Below, piece by piece: positions 1 through 6,824 of a DNA stretch of 10,599 nt (the stretch's first letter is position 1; every line of letters begins with the position of its first letter). Position numbers and translations under genes: made by a program. The notes below the pieces were generated by a model. That model did not search any database and was not told where the DNA came from. It worked only from the letters and a program-made list of their open reading frames with translations. The stretch is from Spirochaetales bacterium (lineage in GTDB: Bacteria > Spirochaetota > Spirochaetia > DSM-27196 > PWMO01), in NCBI GenBank assembly GCA_007123465.1, contig SKLB01000276.1, positions 1 through 10,599 of the forward strand, given 5' to 3'.

Positions 1-1828
1 CGATGCCGTTGCCGTTGGGATAGGCAAAGCCAACCGCCATCTGGCGGAAGGTCACCGCGGACTCCGGATGATGCTTGACGTAGATCTTTTCGCCGTCGTG
101 GGCCAGGTCAATCTGGTTGCAGCGCAACGCCTGCGAGGCAACATCGTAGGCACGCGCCAGCAGATCTTCGGCTGCCAGGATCGCCGCGTTACCGCTGAGG
201 ATCAGGCCCTTTGAGGCCACTGTCTGCCAGTCGTAGGGCTCGCGGTCCGTGTCGCAGTCGAAGGCAACCTTGACCTTTTCAACCGCAAACCCCAGCCGCT
301 CGGCGATGATCTGGCCGATAGCCGTGTAACTGCCCTGGCCGTAATCGGTCAGCGCAAGGTTGGCGGTAACCGTGCCGTCCTCGTTCATCTTGAGAATAAC
401 CGCGGTGGCGGTAAACGGCGGCATGGCCGGCGCCTTGTGGAAGCAGGCAACCCCCTTGCCGATCTTCATGCCGGTGCGCTTCTGGCGCTCCTTCTCCTGT
501 TTGGTGAGGCTGCCGTAATTGATCGACGCGCATACCGCGTCGAGGCACTTGTCAACGCTGCCGGTACTCTCACGGATCAGCTCACCGGTGAGCGTCCTGC
601 AGCCTGCTTTGAGTGTGTTCTTGCGCCGGAACTCCACCGGGTCCATCCCGATGACCTTGGCCACCAGGTCCATGTGGCGCTCGATACCCCAGTGGAACTC
701 GACGTGACCAAACCCCCGGTAGGCGGTGCCAAACGGCTTGTTGGTATAGATAGTATAGGCATCGACCCACGCGTTGGGGATCTCGTAGGGGCCGGCCGCC
801 GAGTAGGCCGAAGCACGCGTCACGTTGACCGCGTAGTCGGCGTAGGCGCCGGAATCCCAGTACATCGTCATGTGCTGACCGGTAATCCTGCCGTCAGCGG
901 AGACCCCGGTCTTGATGCGATAGGTCAGCTGGCTGCGGCACGGCAACAGGCTGAACTCCTGCTCGCGGCTGGCGGTCAGTTTGACCGCACGGCCGCCGGA
1001 GAGCCTGGAGAGCACCGCCACCAGCGGCTCGATGCCGATCCCGGCTTTACCGCCGAAGCCGCCGCCGACATACGGTACAATTACGCGCACGTTGCGGTGC
1101 GGTACCTTCATGGCGGTGCAGAACAGGTTGCGCAGCGTAAACGGCGATTGCGCTGAAGACCAGATGGTGACTTCGTCGTTGGGCTGCCAGCGTACGATCG
1201 CCACGTGGGTCTCCATTGGCACGTGCTGCACCGAAGGATTGGTGTACTGTCGTTCGATGATCCATTCGGCTTCAGCAAACGCCTTTTCCACGTCGCCCTT
1301 GCGTATCTTGGTGTGGTTGGCGATGTTGGTTCCGGGAACCGGAGTGAACGCCGCTTCCATGTAGGAGTAATCGCCCAGCCTGGGATGGACCAGCGGCGCG
1401 TCCTTCTCCAGCGCCTTCAGCGGATGCAGCACCGGATCCAGCAGTTCGTAATCCACCTCGATCAAGCGCACCGCCTGCTGGGCAATCATCAGGGTATCGG
1501 CTGCTACCGCGGCCACCGCCTCGCCGAAATGGCGCACCTCGTCTCGCGCCAGGATGCCCTTGTCCACCACGTAGAGCCCAACGCGGTAGTCGAGCTCGGC
1601 ACCGGTCACTACCGCGCGCACGCCCGGCAGTTCACGCGCTCTGGACGTATCGATGTTGCGGATGCGTGCACGGGCGTGCGGGCTCTGCTTGACCGCGGCG
1701 TAGAGCATGCCGGAGACAACCATGTCCGACACGTAGGGCGCGTGACCGGTAAGCTTCTCGTACGCATCCACGCGGGGGGATTTTCTGCCTACGGTTTTAA
1801 GCTCTGCAGCGGGTATTGTCTCATACAT
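1..1828 (-). CDS. XDH-family molybdopterin-binding (large) subunit, operon 1, C-terminus cut by window edge
   Basis: This is the catalytic subunit of a molybdenum hydroxylase, which hydroxylates an N-heterocycle or aldehyde with water-derived oxygen. It would work with the FAD and 2Fe-2S subunits encoded just upstream. Reading leftward from the ATG at 1828 gives 609 uninterrupted residues; roughly 170 C-terminal residues lie outside the window, judging from the 778-residue paralogue at 8118-10454. Visible motifs are the cofactor loop GGGFGGK at residues 255-261, RGFGHVE at 371-377, and DYGQG at 495-499, where the paralogue has EIGQG. Alanine follows GGGFGGK where xanthine dehydrogenases carry a substrate-binding glutamate. 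The start overlaps the stop of the 2Fe-2S gene by 8 bp and is preceded by AGAGGG (1837-1842) at 8-nt spacing, which supports this start and translational coupling. The family is certain; the substrate is unknown. The catalytic C-terminal glutamate cannot be checked because it is off the edge. Confidence 0.95.
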   Translation of the reverse strand, partial: MYETIPAAELKTVGRKSPRVDAYEKLTGHAPYVSDMVVSGMLYAAVKQSPHARARIRNIDTSRARELPGVRAVVTGAELDYRVGLYVVDKGILARDEVRHFGEAVAAVAADTLMIAQQAVRLIEVDYELLDPVLHPLKALEKDAPLVHPRLGDYSYMEAAFTPVPGTNIANHTKIRKGDVEKAFAEAEWIIERQYTNPSVQHVPMETHVAIVRWQPNDEVTIWSSAQSPFTLRNLFCTAMKVPHRNVRVIVPYVGGGFGGKAGIGIEPLVAVLSRLSGGRAVKLTASREQEFSLLPCRSQLTYRIKTGVSADGRITGQHMTMYWDSGAYADYAVNVTRASAYSAAGPYEIPNAWVDAYTIYTNKPFGTAYRGFGHVEFHWGIERHMDLVAKVIGMDPVEFRRKNTLKAGCRTLTGELIRESTGSVDKCLDAVCASINYGSLTKQEKERQKRTGMKIGKGVACFHKAPAMPPFTATAVILKMNEDGTVTANLALTDYGQGSYTAIGQIIAERLGFAVEKVKVAFDCDTDREPYDWQTVASKGLILSGNAAILAAEDLLARAYDVASQALRCNQIDLAHDGEKIYVKHHPESAVTFRQMAVGFAYPNGNGI

Positions 1829-2318
1829 ATTTCAGACCCTCTTTGTCGGAATCAGGCAGCTGGCCGGTGACGTCGAGGACTGCTTCGACAATCTGCTGAT
1901 AACCGGTGCAGCGACAGAAATTGCTCTCGATGCCGTGGATGATTTGCTCGCGCGTTGGTTTGGGCTTGCGCTGCAACAGATCTTTGACGGTCATGATCAT
2001 GCCCGGCGTGCAGAAACCACACTGCACCGCGTGATGGCGCGCAAACGCCTGCTGCACCGCTGACAGGGACCCGTCTTCAGCTGTCTCGCCCTCAATAGTC
2101 TGCAACTCCGCACCGTCGGCCTCCACCGCCAGCACCAGGCAGGAGTTGACCGTCTCGCCGTTCATGAACACGGTGCACGCACCGCACTCGCCGGCGCCGC
2201 AGCCCTCCTTGGTACCGGTGAGTCCGGCATCTTCACGCAGAAAGTGCAGCAACGTCTTGCTCTCGCGCACGTCGCGCTCGTATAGATCTCCGTTTATCCG
2301 TAGCCGTATCTTTCTCAT
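1821..2318 (-). CDS. XDH-family 2Fe-2S subunit, operon 1
   Basis: A 165-residue electron-transfer subunit carrying two [2Fe-2S] clusters, passing electrons from the molybdenum centre to FAD. The N-terminal plant-ferredoxin-like domain has Cys40, Cys45, Cys48 and Cys60 (C-x4-C-x2-C-x11-C). The helical C-terminal domain has CGFC (Cys100, Cys103) and CRC (Cys135, Cys137), so all eight expected ligands are present. The length is normal for the free-standing small subunit of this family (about 150-170). The ATG at 2318 overlaps the stop of the FAD gene as ATGA, with an AGAGG-like ribosome site just upstream. Its own stop lies inside the start region of the molybdopterin subunit. There is no signal peptide, so it is cytoplasmic. 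Confidence 0.97.
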   Translation of the reverse strand: MRKIRLRINGDLYERDVRESKTLLHFLREDAGLTGTKEGCGAGECGACTVFMNGETVNSCLVLAVEADGAELQTIEGETAEDGSLSAVQQAFARHHAVQCGFCTPGMIMTVKDLLQRKPKPTREQIIHGIESNFCRCTGYQQIVEAVLDVTGQLPDSDKEGLKYV

Positions 2319-3133
2319 GCGTGTACCTCTGCCAGCAGGCGCTCGATGAACTCCTCGACCATGAACGCCCGATACTCTTTGGTACAGCGTACATCATCGA
2401 TTGGCGATATTGCAGCGCGAGCCGCTTGCTTGATAGTCTCTGCCGATGCATCGATCGGAAACTCCGATAACAGTAGCGGTGTGGGCGCCGCCGAACCAAT
2501 CGCCACACGGATCTTTGTACCGTAGGTGAGCATAGCCACCGAAACCACACCGAGATCGTGACCCTTGATGCGCTTCAGCTTCAGATAGTTGCCGCGTCCA
2601 CCGACGTAGGTGGTTGGCACAATGATCCGCTGCACGATCTCATCGGGCTTTATAACCGTCTTCTTGACACCGGTAATGAACTCCTGCAGCGTAACCGTAC
2701 GGGTACCGGAAGCCGACGCGAGTTCCACCTCGGCGCCGTAGCACAGAAGCGGGGACGACATATCACCGCACGGTGATGCGGTCACGATATTGCCAACGAT
2801 TGTGGCGCGATTGCGCAGCTGATGGGTTGCCAGCTGCGAAGCGGCGCTGACCAGCAGCGGGTATTTCTGGCGCACGGTGGCATCCGCTAGCAGTTTTGTC
2901 ACCGTGACGCACGCCCCGATCGACAGCCCCTGCCCGGCATCAAAGCTCAGTTCCGCCAGCTCGCTCACGCCCTTGAGATTTATGATATAGTCCGGCCTGG
3001 CGATGCCGGAGCGGATATTGACCAGCAGGTCGGTTCCGCCGGACAAAACGGCCGCTGCCGTACCGTGCTCGGCCATCAAGGAGAACAACTCTTCTCTGGC
3101 CGTTGGTGCGGCATACGCAAAATCGTGTAACAT
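2315..3133 (-). CDS. XDH-family FAD-binding subunit, operon 1 (CoxM/XdhB type)
   Basis: A 272-residue flavin subunit that takes electrons from the 2Fe-2S subunit and passes them to the final acceptor (NAD+, ferredoxin or another; not determinable here). The two FAD-binding loops of the family are clear: LSGGTDLL at residues 30-37 and TIVGNIVTASPCGD at 111-124, the second close to the usual 'GGNI..ASP..D' form. The start at 3133 is preceded by TGGAGG (3141-3146) at 7-nt spacing. It is the first gene of a leftward operon, followed by the 2Fe-2S and molybdopterin subunits through overlapping stop/start codons. The likely promoter lies at 3212-3240. The length is close to the family norm (about 270-300). 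Confidence 0.95.
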   Translation of the reverse strand: MLHDFAYAAPTAREELFSLMAEHGTAAAVLSGGTDLLVNIRSGIARPDYIINLKGVSELAELSFDAGQGLSIGACVTVTKLLADATVRQKYPLLVSAASQLATHQLRNRATIVGNIVTASPCGDMSSPLLCYGAEVELASASGTRTVTLQEFITGVKKTVIKPDEIVQRIIVPTTYVGGRGNYLKLKRIKGHDLGVVSVAMLTYGTKIRVAIGSAAPTPLLLSEFPIDASAETIKQAARAAISPIDDVRCTKEYRAFMVEEFIERLLAEVHA

Positions 3134-3150
3134 CGGCTAACCTCCAGGCT

Positions 3151-3179
3151 CGTACTGAACGCCGTTCTTATTGAGTACG
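3151..3179. repeat. Inverted repeat in the leader of operon 1 (operator or mRNA hairpin)
   Basis: CGTACTGAA (3151-3159) and TTGAGTACG (3171-3179) are inverted copies matching at 8 of 9 positions around an 11-bp spacer. It sits between the predicted operon 1 promoter and the ribosome site of the FAD subunit (3141-3146). It could be a dimeric repressor or activator site, or a leader hairpin just 5' of the ribosome site. The arms are AT-containing and specific, unlike the chance GC-rich palindromes elsewhere in the window. Confidence 0.4.
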
Positions 3180-3190
3180 CACTGCGTCAT

Positions 3191-3219
3191 CTGTCAATGT
3201 CGTATGTGACTATTTAAAT
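3191..3219 (+). promoter_or_regulatory. Possible divergent promoter for the mocA-transporter operon
   Basis: On the plus strand CTGTCA (3191-3196, four of six to TTGACA) is followed after 17 nt by TTAAAT (3214-3219). The -10 elements of the two divergent promoters share the self-complementary TATTTAAATA (3211-3220), so polymerase could not occupy both at once. A start near 3226 would leave a leader of about 55 nt before the ATG at 3282. The matches are weaker than for the leftward promoter, so this is tentative. Confidence 0.3.
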
Positions 3220-3240
3220 ACGGAAATCAGCGTGTGTCAA
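3212..3240 (-). promoter_or_regulatory. Predicted sigma70-type promoter for operon 1
   Basis: Reading leftward, a perfect TTGACA (3240-3235) is followed after exactly 17 nt by TTAAAT (3217-3212), four of six matches to the -10 consensus. Transcription would begin near 3205 and give a leader of about 70 nt before the FAD subunit start at 3133. A second perfect TTGACA lies at 3197-3192, but its -10 (TCAATA, 3174-3169) is poor. This is a prediction by eye; a housekeeping sigma factor is assumed. Confidence 0.5.
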
Positions 3241-3281
3241 GAAGAGCTTGCCGCAGCGCAACCACAGCGCTACCATGGCGC

Positions 3282-3842
3282 ATGCTCGATTGTGTAATCC
3301 CTGCAGCCGGTGAATCACAGCGGATGGGCCGGTGGAAGCCGGCGCTGCGCTGGGGCGACGGCTGGGTTATCGACGCGGTTGTGGCTTCGGCGCTGGCCGC
3401 GGAAACGCGGGTCATCGTGGTGGTGCGCGCTGAACACAGCGAGCTGCTGGGGCAGCGCTTTGCCCGGCTGTCTCGAGTAAGCGTGGTGGTCAATCACCAG
3501 GCGCAGCTCGGTATGTTCTCATCAATCCAGCGCGGGGTCCGCGAGGTTCAGTCGCAGCGTTTCTACGTGCTGCCGGCCGATATGCCGCTGGTGCCGGCGG
3601 CTCTCTTTCAGCAGTTGCGCAATGCAGAACCGTGCGCCGCGGTCCGCCCGGCCTATCGCGGCCAACCCGGCCACCCGGTGCTGCTGAACCGCGAGGTTGC
3701 CGAACGCGTCGTGGCGCTGCCGCCGGACGCCAGCATGCAGCGGGCGCTGTGTGGGGTGATGATGCGCACCATCGATACCGATTGCTACGGAGTAAGCGCG
3801 GACATCGATACCCCGCGCGACTACCGGCAGTTGCAGCCGTGA
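3282..3842 (+). CDS. mocA: MocA-like molybdenum cofactor cytidylyltransferase
   Basis: This enzyme is predicted to join CMP from CTP to molybdenum-molybdopterin, giving the dinucleotide cofactor used by bacterial XDH-family enzymes. The 186-residue product has the nucleotidyltransferase signature AAGESQRMGRWKPAL at residues 8-22, which resembles E. coli MocA (AAG...RMGQWK...) rather than the AGG form of the guanylyltransferase MobA. It also has PADMP at 98-102 with the metal-binding Asp100, GQPGHPVLL at 127-135, and the C-terminal DIDTP at 174-178. The start is uncertain. The ATG at 3282 gives the expected N-terminus directly before the first beta strand but has no clear ribosome site. An in-frame GTG at 3234 would add 16 arginine-rich residues with no family counterpart and would sit almost on the predicted transcription start. 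The gene lies between two XDH-type operons and heads the transporter operon, which fits the assignment. A MobA-like or other NTP-transferase role is less likely. Confidence 0.85.
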   Translation: MLDCVIPAAGESQRMGRWKPALRWGDGWVIDAVVASALAAETRVIVVVRAEHSELLGQRFARLSRVSVVVNHQAQLGMFSSIQRGVREVQSQRFYVLPADMPLVPAALFQQLRNAEPCAAVRPAYRGQPGHPVLLNREVAERVVALPPDASMQRALCGVMMRTIDTDCYGVSADIDTPRDYRQLQP

Positions 3843-3895
3843 TTGGACAATCGAGCTGACTATGATTACGATAGGCAGAACATGACTGAATCAAC

Positions 3896-3900
3896 AGGAG
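3896..3900 (+). promoter_or_regulatory. Ribosome binding site that sets the start of the binding protein
   Basis: AGGAG at 3896-3900 lies 8 nt before the ATG at 3909. It favours that ATG over the upstream in-frame TTG at 3843, which would place 22 charged residues ahead of the signal peptide. Confidence 0.8.
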
Positions 3901-3908
3901 ATATCGAT

Positions 3909-5018
3909 ATGTGTTTCAAGCTCCCGATCAAACCGGCTGTTGCAGCAACCGCGGTGCTGTTGCTACTGCTGTCGGCCGCGCCGCAGCTGATGGCACGGCC
4001 GATGGCGGAAGACCTCCCCACCATGGTGGTAACCGATGCACTGGGACGCGACGTGCTGATGCCACGCCCGGCGGAACGCATCGCGATGGGTGGCCGCGCG
4101 GTTCTGATGCTGGCCGATGCGCTCTATCTCTTCCCGGGTGCCTCCGAGCGGCTGGTAGGCGTCGGTCACATCACGCAGGGTAAGGGCAACTTCCTGGAAG
4201 CTATCGACCCCGACTATCACACCAATCGCACAATCTTCAGCAGCACCGTTGGCCCGGAGCAGATTGCGGCAACCCGGCCGGACGTGGTGATTCTGAAGTC
4301 GATCATGCGCCAGGAACTGGGCGCGGGCCTGGCGCAGCTCGGCATACCGGTAGTCTACGTGGACCTGGAGACACCGCAGCAGTACGAGCGCGATCTGCGC
4401 ATTATGGGTCAAATTCTGCAGAACGAGACGCGAGCCGAAGAGCTGATAGCGTACTTTGCAGAGCGCCGTGCAGCGATCGAGCGCCGCACCGCCGCGCTTG
4501 GTGAGGATCAGCGTCCGCGGGTGTTGCTGCTTTACTACAGTGAGAGCGCCGGTGAGCCGGTGTTTTCGATTCCGCCGTCGCGCTGGATACAGAGCGATCT
4601 GGTCCGCATGGCCGGCGGGACGCCGGTCTGGGTTGGCGAACACCCCGGCGGCGGCTGGGCCCCGGTTGGATTTGAGCAGATTGCCGCCTGGGATCCCGAC
4701 ACAATTGTACTTGTTGCGTATCGTCACGGCATCGACGCTGTTACCGAGCGCGTCCGTCAGCGTCGCGAGTGGCGCCAGCTGCGCGCGCTGCAGAATGACG
4801 CGCTCTTTGGGTTCGCGTCGGACTTCTACAGCTGGGATCAGCCCGATGTACGCTGGTTGCTGGGACTGCAGTGGCTTGCAACGCGCATCCATCCCGAGCT
4901 GTTTGCCGATCTCGATATCGACGCTGCGATGCGTGAGTTCTTCTCCGTGCTCTATGATATGTCGCAGGCCGAGATTGAAGCGCTGATTGTACCGCAGCTC
5001 GAAGGCGACCTCCCCTGA
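3909..5018 (+). CDS. Periplasmic binding protein of an iron-complex/B12-class ABC importer; possible molybdate/tungstate binder (MolA-like)
   Basis: A 369-residue extracytoplasmic ligand-binding protein of the class III fold (Peripla_BP_2; the FecB, BtuF and MolA group). Residues 1-29 form a signal peptide with lysines, a hydrophobic run (VAATAVLLLLLSAA) and a plausible signal peptidase I site after LMA (29) or PMA (33). There is no lipobox cysteine, so the mature protein should be soluble in a periplasm. The mature part starts with the family pattern VTDALGRDV (41-49), and the C-terminal lobe carries YSWDQPDVRW (307-316). The next genes encode the matching permease and ATPase. The ligand cannot be read from sequence. 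Iron-siderophore, haem and cobalamin are the usual ligands, but H. influenzae MolA in this class binds molybdate and tungstate, and the position after mocA between two molybdoenzyme operons favours an oxyanion. Confidence is high for the class and moderate for the ligand. Confidence 0.93.
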   Translation: MCFKLPIKPAVAATAVLLLLLSAAPQLMARPMAEDLPTMVVTDALGRDVLMPRPAERIAMGGRAVLMLADALYLFPGASERLVGVGHITQGKGNFLEAIDPDYHTNRTIFSSTVGPEQIAATRPDVVILKSIMRQELGAGLAQLGIPVVYVDLETPQQYERDLRIMGQILQNETRAEELIAYFAERRAAIERRTAALGEDQRPRVLLLYYSESAGEPVFSIPPSRWIQSDLVRMAGGTPVWVGEHPGGGWAPVGFEQIAAWDPDTIVLVAYRHGIDAVTERVRQRREWRQLRALQNDALFGFASDFYSWDQPDVRWLLGLQWLATRIHPELFADLDIDAAMREFFSVLYDMSQAEIEALIVPQLEGDLP

Positions 5019-5086
5019 GCGGCGCCGGGGAACGCGTCCTCCACCGGCGCGCCAGCGTTGTAACAATCATAGCGCTGACGGTCACC

Positions 5087-6019
5087 GTGGCCGCATTGCT
5101 GGTCGGGCGCTACCCGCAGCCCGGTTTCATGCCGCCGGCGCTGTTGGGCAGCGACCCGCTGGCGCTGCGCGTGCTGCTGGGACTGCGTCTGCCGCGGCTG
5201 CTGGCGGCGCTGCTGGTGGGCGCCGCGCTGGCGGGCTCGGGCACCGTGCTGCAGATGCTCTTTGCTAATCCGTTGGTGGAACCCGGGCTGGTGGGGGTGA
5301 CGCAGGGCGCGGCGTTTGGTGCAGCCCTGGCCATCATAGGGTTTTCGGCGCAGCCGCTGATCGTGCAGCTGTGCGCAGCGCTGTTTGCGGCCGCCGGACT
5401 GGCGGTATCGTATACGGTGGCGCGGCGGATCCGCTTCGGCGGCTGGGTGTTGCGTCTGGTGCTGGCCGGCATCGCGGTATCGGCAGTTTATTCATCGGGC
5501 GTAGGCATACTCAAGTACGTAGCCGATCCAATGGATCAGCTGCCGGCAATCACCTTCTGGATGCTGGGCGGACTGTGGTCGGTTGGCTGGCATGAACTGC
5601 TGTTTCTGCTGCCCGCGGTCCTGCCGGCACTGGTGGTACTGCTGGCGATGCGCTGGCGCGCCAACCTTCTCTCACTGCACGATCGGGTAGCCTTCTCGCT
5701 GGGGACCACGCCCGGGCGTGAGCGGCTGCTGCTGATAGCAGCGGCAACAGTTGCCACCGCGGCGGTCACCTCGATTGCCGGAATAGTCGGCTGGGTGGGG
5801 CTGTTGATCCCGCATATCGCGCGGCGTCTCTTTCGTGCCGATGGCCGCTGGTCGATACCGATGTCACTGTTGATCGGCGCCGCATTTGTGGCGTTCTGTG
5901 ACGCACTGGGACGCACGCTGCTGCCCGGCGAAATACCGCTGGGAATCCTGACATCGCTGTTCGGCGCCGTCGGGTTTATCGCGCTGCTGGTGCGCCCGGG
6001 ATTTCGGATAGAGCGATGA
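5087..6019 (+). CDS. FecCD-family ABC permease; true start probably upstream of 5087
   Basis: This is the membrane subunit of the importer, forming a homodimeric channel of the BtuC/FecCD/MolB type. Family signatures are NPLVEPGLVGVTQGA (residues 61-75 from the GTG at 5087), ITFWMLGGLW (155-164), the ATPase-coupling segment GLLIPHIARRL (238-248) and GEIPLGILTSLFGA (281-294). Multiple hydrophobic segments are spread throughout. From 5087 the protein has 310 residues and starts in the middle of the first membrane helix: the in-frame codons just upstream encode RRASVVTIIALTVT, a typical family N-terminus. The frame is open from 4979 with no ATG, GTG or TTG before 5087. A CTG at 5015 overlaps the binding-protein stop (CTGA), has GAAGG 9 nt upstream, and would give 334 residues, the usual family size. 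The 3' end overlaps the ATPase start as ATGA. Confidence 0.93.
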   Translation: MAALLVGRYPQPGFMPPALLGSDPLALRVLLGLRLPRLLAALLVGAALAGSGTVLQMLFANPLVEPGLVGVTQGAAFGAALAIIGFSAQPLIVQLCAALFAAAGLAVSYTVARRIRFGGWVLRLVLAGIAVSAVYSSGVGILKYVADPMDQLPAITFWMLGGLWSVGWHELLFLLPAVLPALVVLLAMRWRANLLSLHDRVAFSLGTTPGRERLLLIAAATVATAAVTSIAGIVGWVGLLIPHIARRLFRADGRWSIPMSLLIGAAFVAFCDALGRTLLPGEIPLGILTSLFGAVGFIALLVRPGFRIER

Positions 6020-6792
6020 GTTCCGCGATTGTTTCGATAGACAATGTGCGCTTCGGCTACAATGAGCAGGACGGGCTTGTGCTGCGCGACCTCTGCCTGG
6101 AGATCCGGCAGGGATCGGTTACCGCGCTGTTGGGGCCCAATGGCTCGGGCAAGACAACGCTATTGAACCTCTGCCTCGGCTGGCTCAAACCGTCAGCCGG
6201 CGAGGTGCGCCTCGAAGGCCGCCCGCTGCACTCGATAGCGCGCAAGCAGATGGGGCGCACCGTATCGCTGGTGCCGCAGGACGAGCATCTGCCGTTTGAG
6301 TATTCGGTACTCGAGTACGTCCTGCTCGGACGAGCACCCTACCTGACAACGCTGCAGATACCCGACGCCGGCCACGTGGAAGCCGCGCATCGCGCGCTGC
6401 GCGAAATCGGCGCCGACCAGTGGGCCGAGCGCGGCGTAACCACGCTCAGCGCCGGTGAGAAACAGCTGGTGATGACGGCGCGCTCGCTGGCGCAGCAGCC
6501 CCGGCTGCTGCTGATGGACGAGCCCTCTTCGCACCTGGATCTGGCCAACACCGCCCGGCTGCTGGACCGCATCAGCGCCCTGGCGCGCAGTGGGGTGACG
6601 GTAGTATTGACAACCCATGATCCGCGCGTAGCCTCGGCGTGCGCAACCGAGGTGGCGCTGATGCGCGAAGGCCAGATCCTGTTTGCCGGGCCAACCCAGC
6701 AGGCGTTATCAGCCGCGCTTCTGAGCCGGACCTACGGTATCGACGTGGAGGTTCACGCCGTAGGCCGCCACCGAATGGTCACGTGGTCTTGA
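6016..6792 (+). CDS. ABC importer ATPase (FepC/BtuD/MolC type)
   Basis: A 258-residue cytoplasmic ATPase powering the importer. It contains Walker A GPNGSGKT (residues 40-47), the Q-loop glutamine in VPQDE (Gln88), the iron-complex-type segment VLLGRAPYL (102-110), the signature loop LSAGEKQ (144-150), Walker B LLLMDEP (164-170) with catalytic Glu169, the D-loop SHLDL (172-176) and the switch histidine in TTHDP (His201). The signature has alanine at the third position instead of the usual glycine of LSGGQ; all catalytic residues are intact. The ATG at 6016 overlaps the permease stop, so the two are translationally coupled. It is the last gene of the plus-strand operon, ending 25 bp before the convergent 2Fe-2S gene of operon 2. 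Confidence 0.96.
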   Translation: MSSAIVSIDNVRFGYNEQDGLVLRDLCLEIRQGSVTALLGPNGSGKTTLLNLCLGWLKPSAGEVRLEGRPLHSIARKQMGRTVSLVPQDEHLPFEYSVLEYVLLGRAPYLTTLQIPDAGHVEAAHRALREIGADQWAERGVTTLSAGEKQLVMTARSLAQQPRLLLMDEPSSHLDLANTARLLDRISALARSGVTVVLTTHDPRVASACATEVALMREGQILFAGPTQQALSAALLSRTYGIDVEVHAVGRHRMVTWS

Positions 6793-6796
6793 GCCG

Positions 6797-6824
6797 TGCC
6801 GCGGCAGGCGCTGTTGTTCAGCGC
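6797..6824. repeat. Two adjacent inverted repeats in the convergent gap
   Basis: The 25-bp gap between the ATPase and the operon 2 2Fe-2S gene contains a perfect palindrome TGCCGCGGCA (6797-6806). Next to it is a perfect 6-bp stem, GCGCTG (6808-6813) and CAGCGC (6819-6824), with a 5-nt loop that overlaps the 2Fe-2S stop codon. No T-run follows on either strand, so a classical intrinsic terminator is not shown. It may slow convergent polymerases or be chance in GC-rich DNA. Confidence 0.35.

Noticed and set aside
437..1870. Two long plus-strand open frames (437-1156 and 1205-1870)
   Set aside because: Both are antisense to the operon 1 large subunit, which reads through uninterrupted with all expected motifs.
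3234..3281. Upstream GTG start for the cytidylyltransferase
   Set aside because: It would add 16 arginine-rich residues with no counterpart in MocA proteins and falls at or beside the predicted transcription start. The ATG at 3282 begins right before the nucleotide-binding motif. It is not fully excluded because neither start has a good ribosome site.
3134..3281. Moco or other riboswitch in the divergent region
   Set aside because: The leaders are only about 55-70 nt if the predicted promoters are right, and I see no multi-helix aptamer-like structure, only the single inverted repeat.
3963..5066. A 367-codon open frame on the minus strand
   Set aside because: It lies antisense to the binding-protein gene, whose signal peptide, family motifs, ribosome site and operon position are clear. 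The antisense product shows no recognisable domain and is expected from codon bias in GC-rich DNA.
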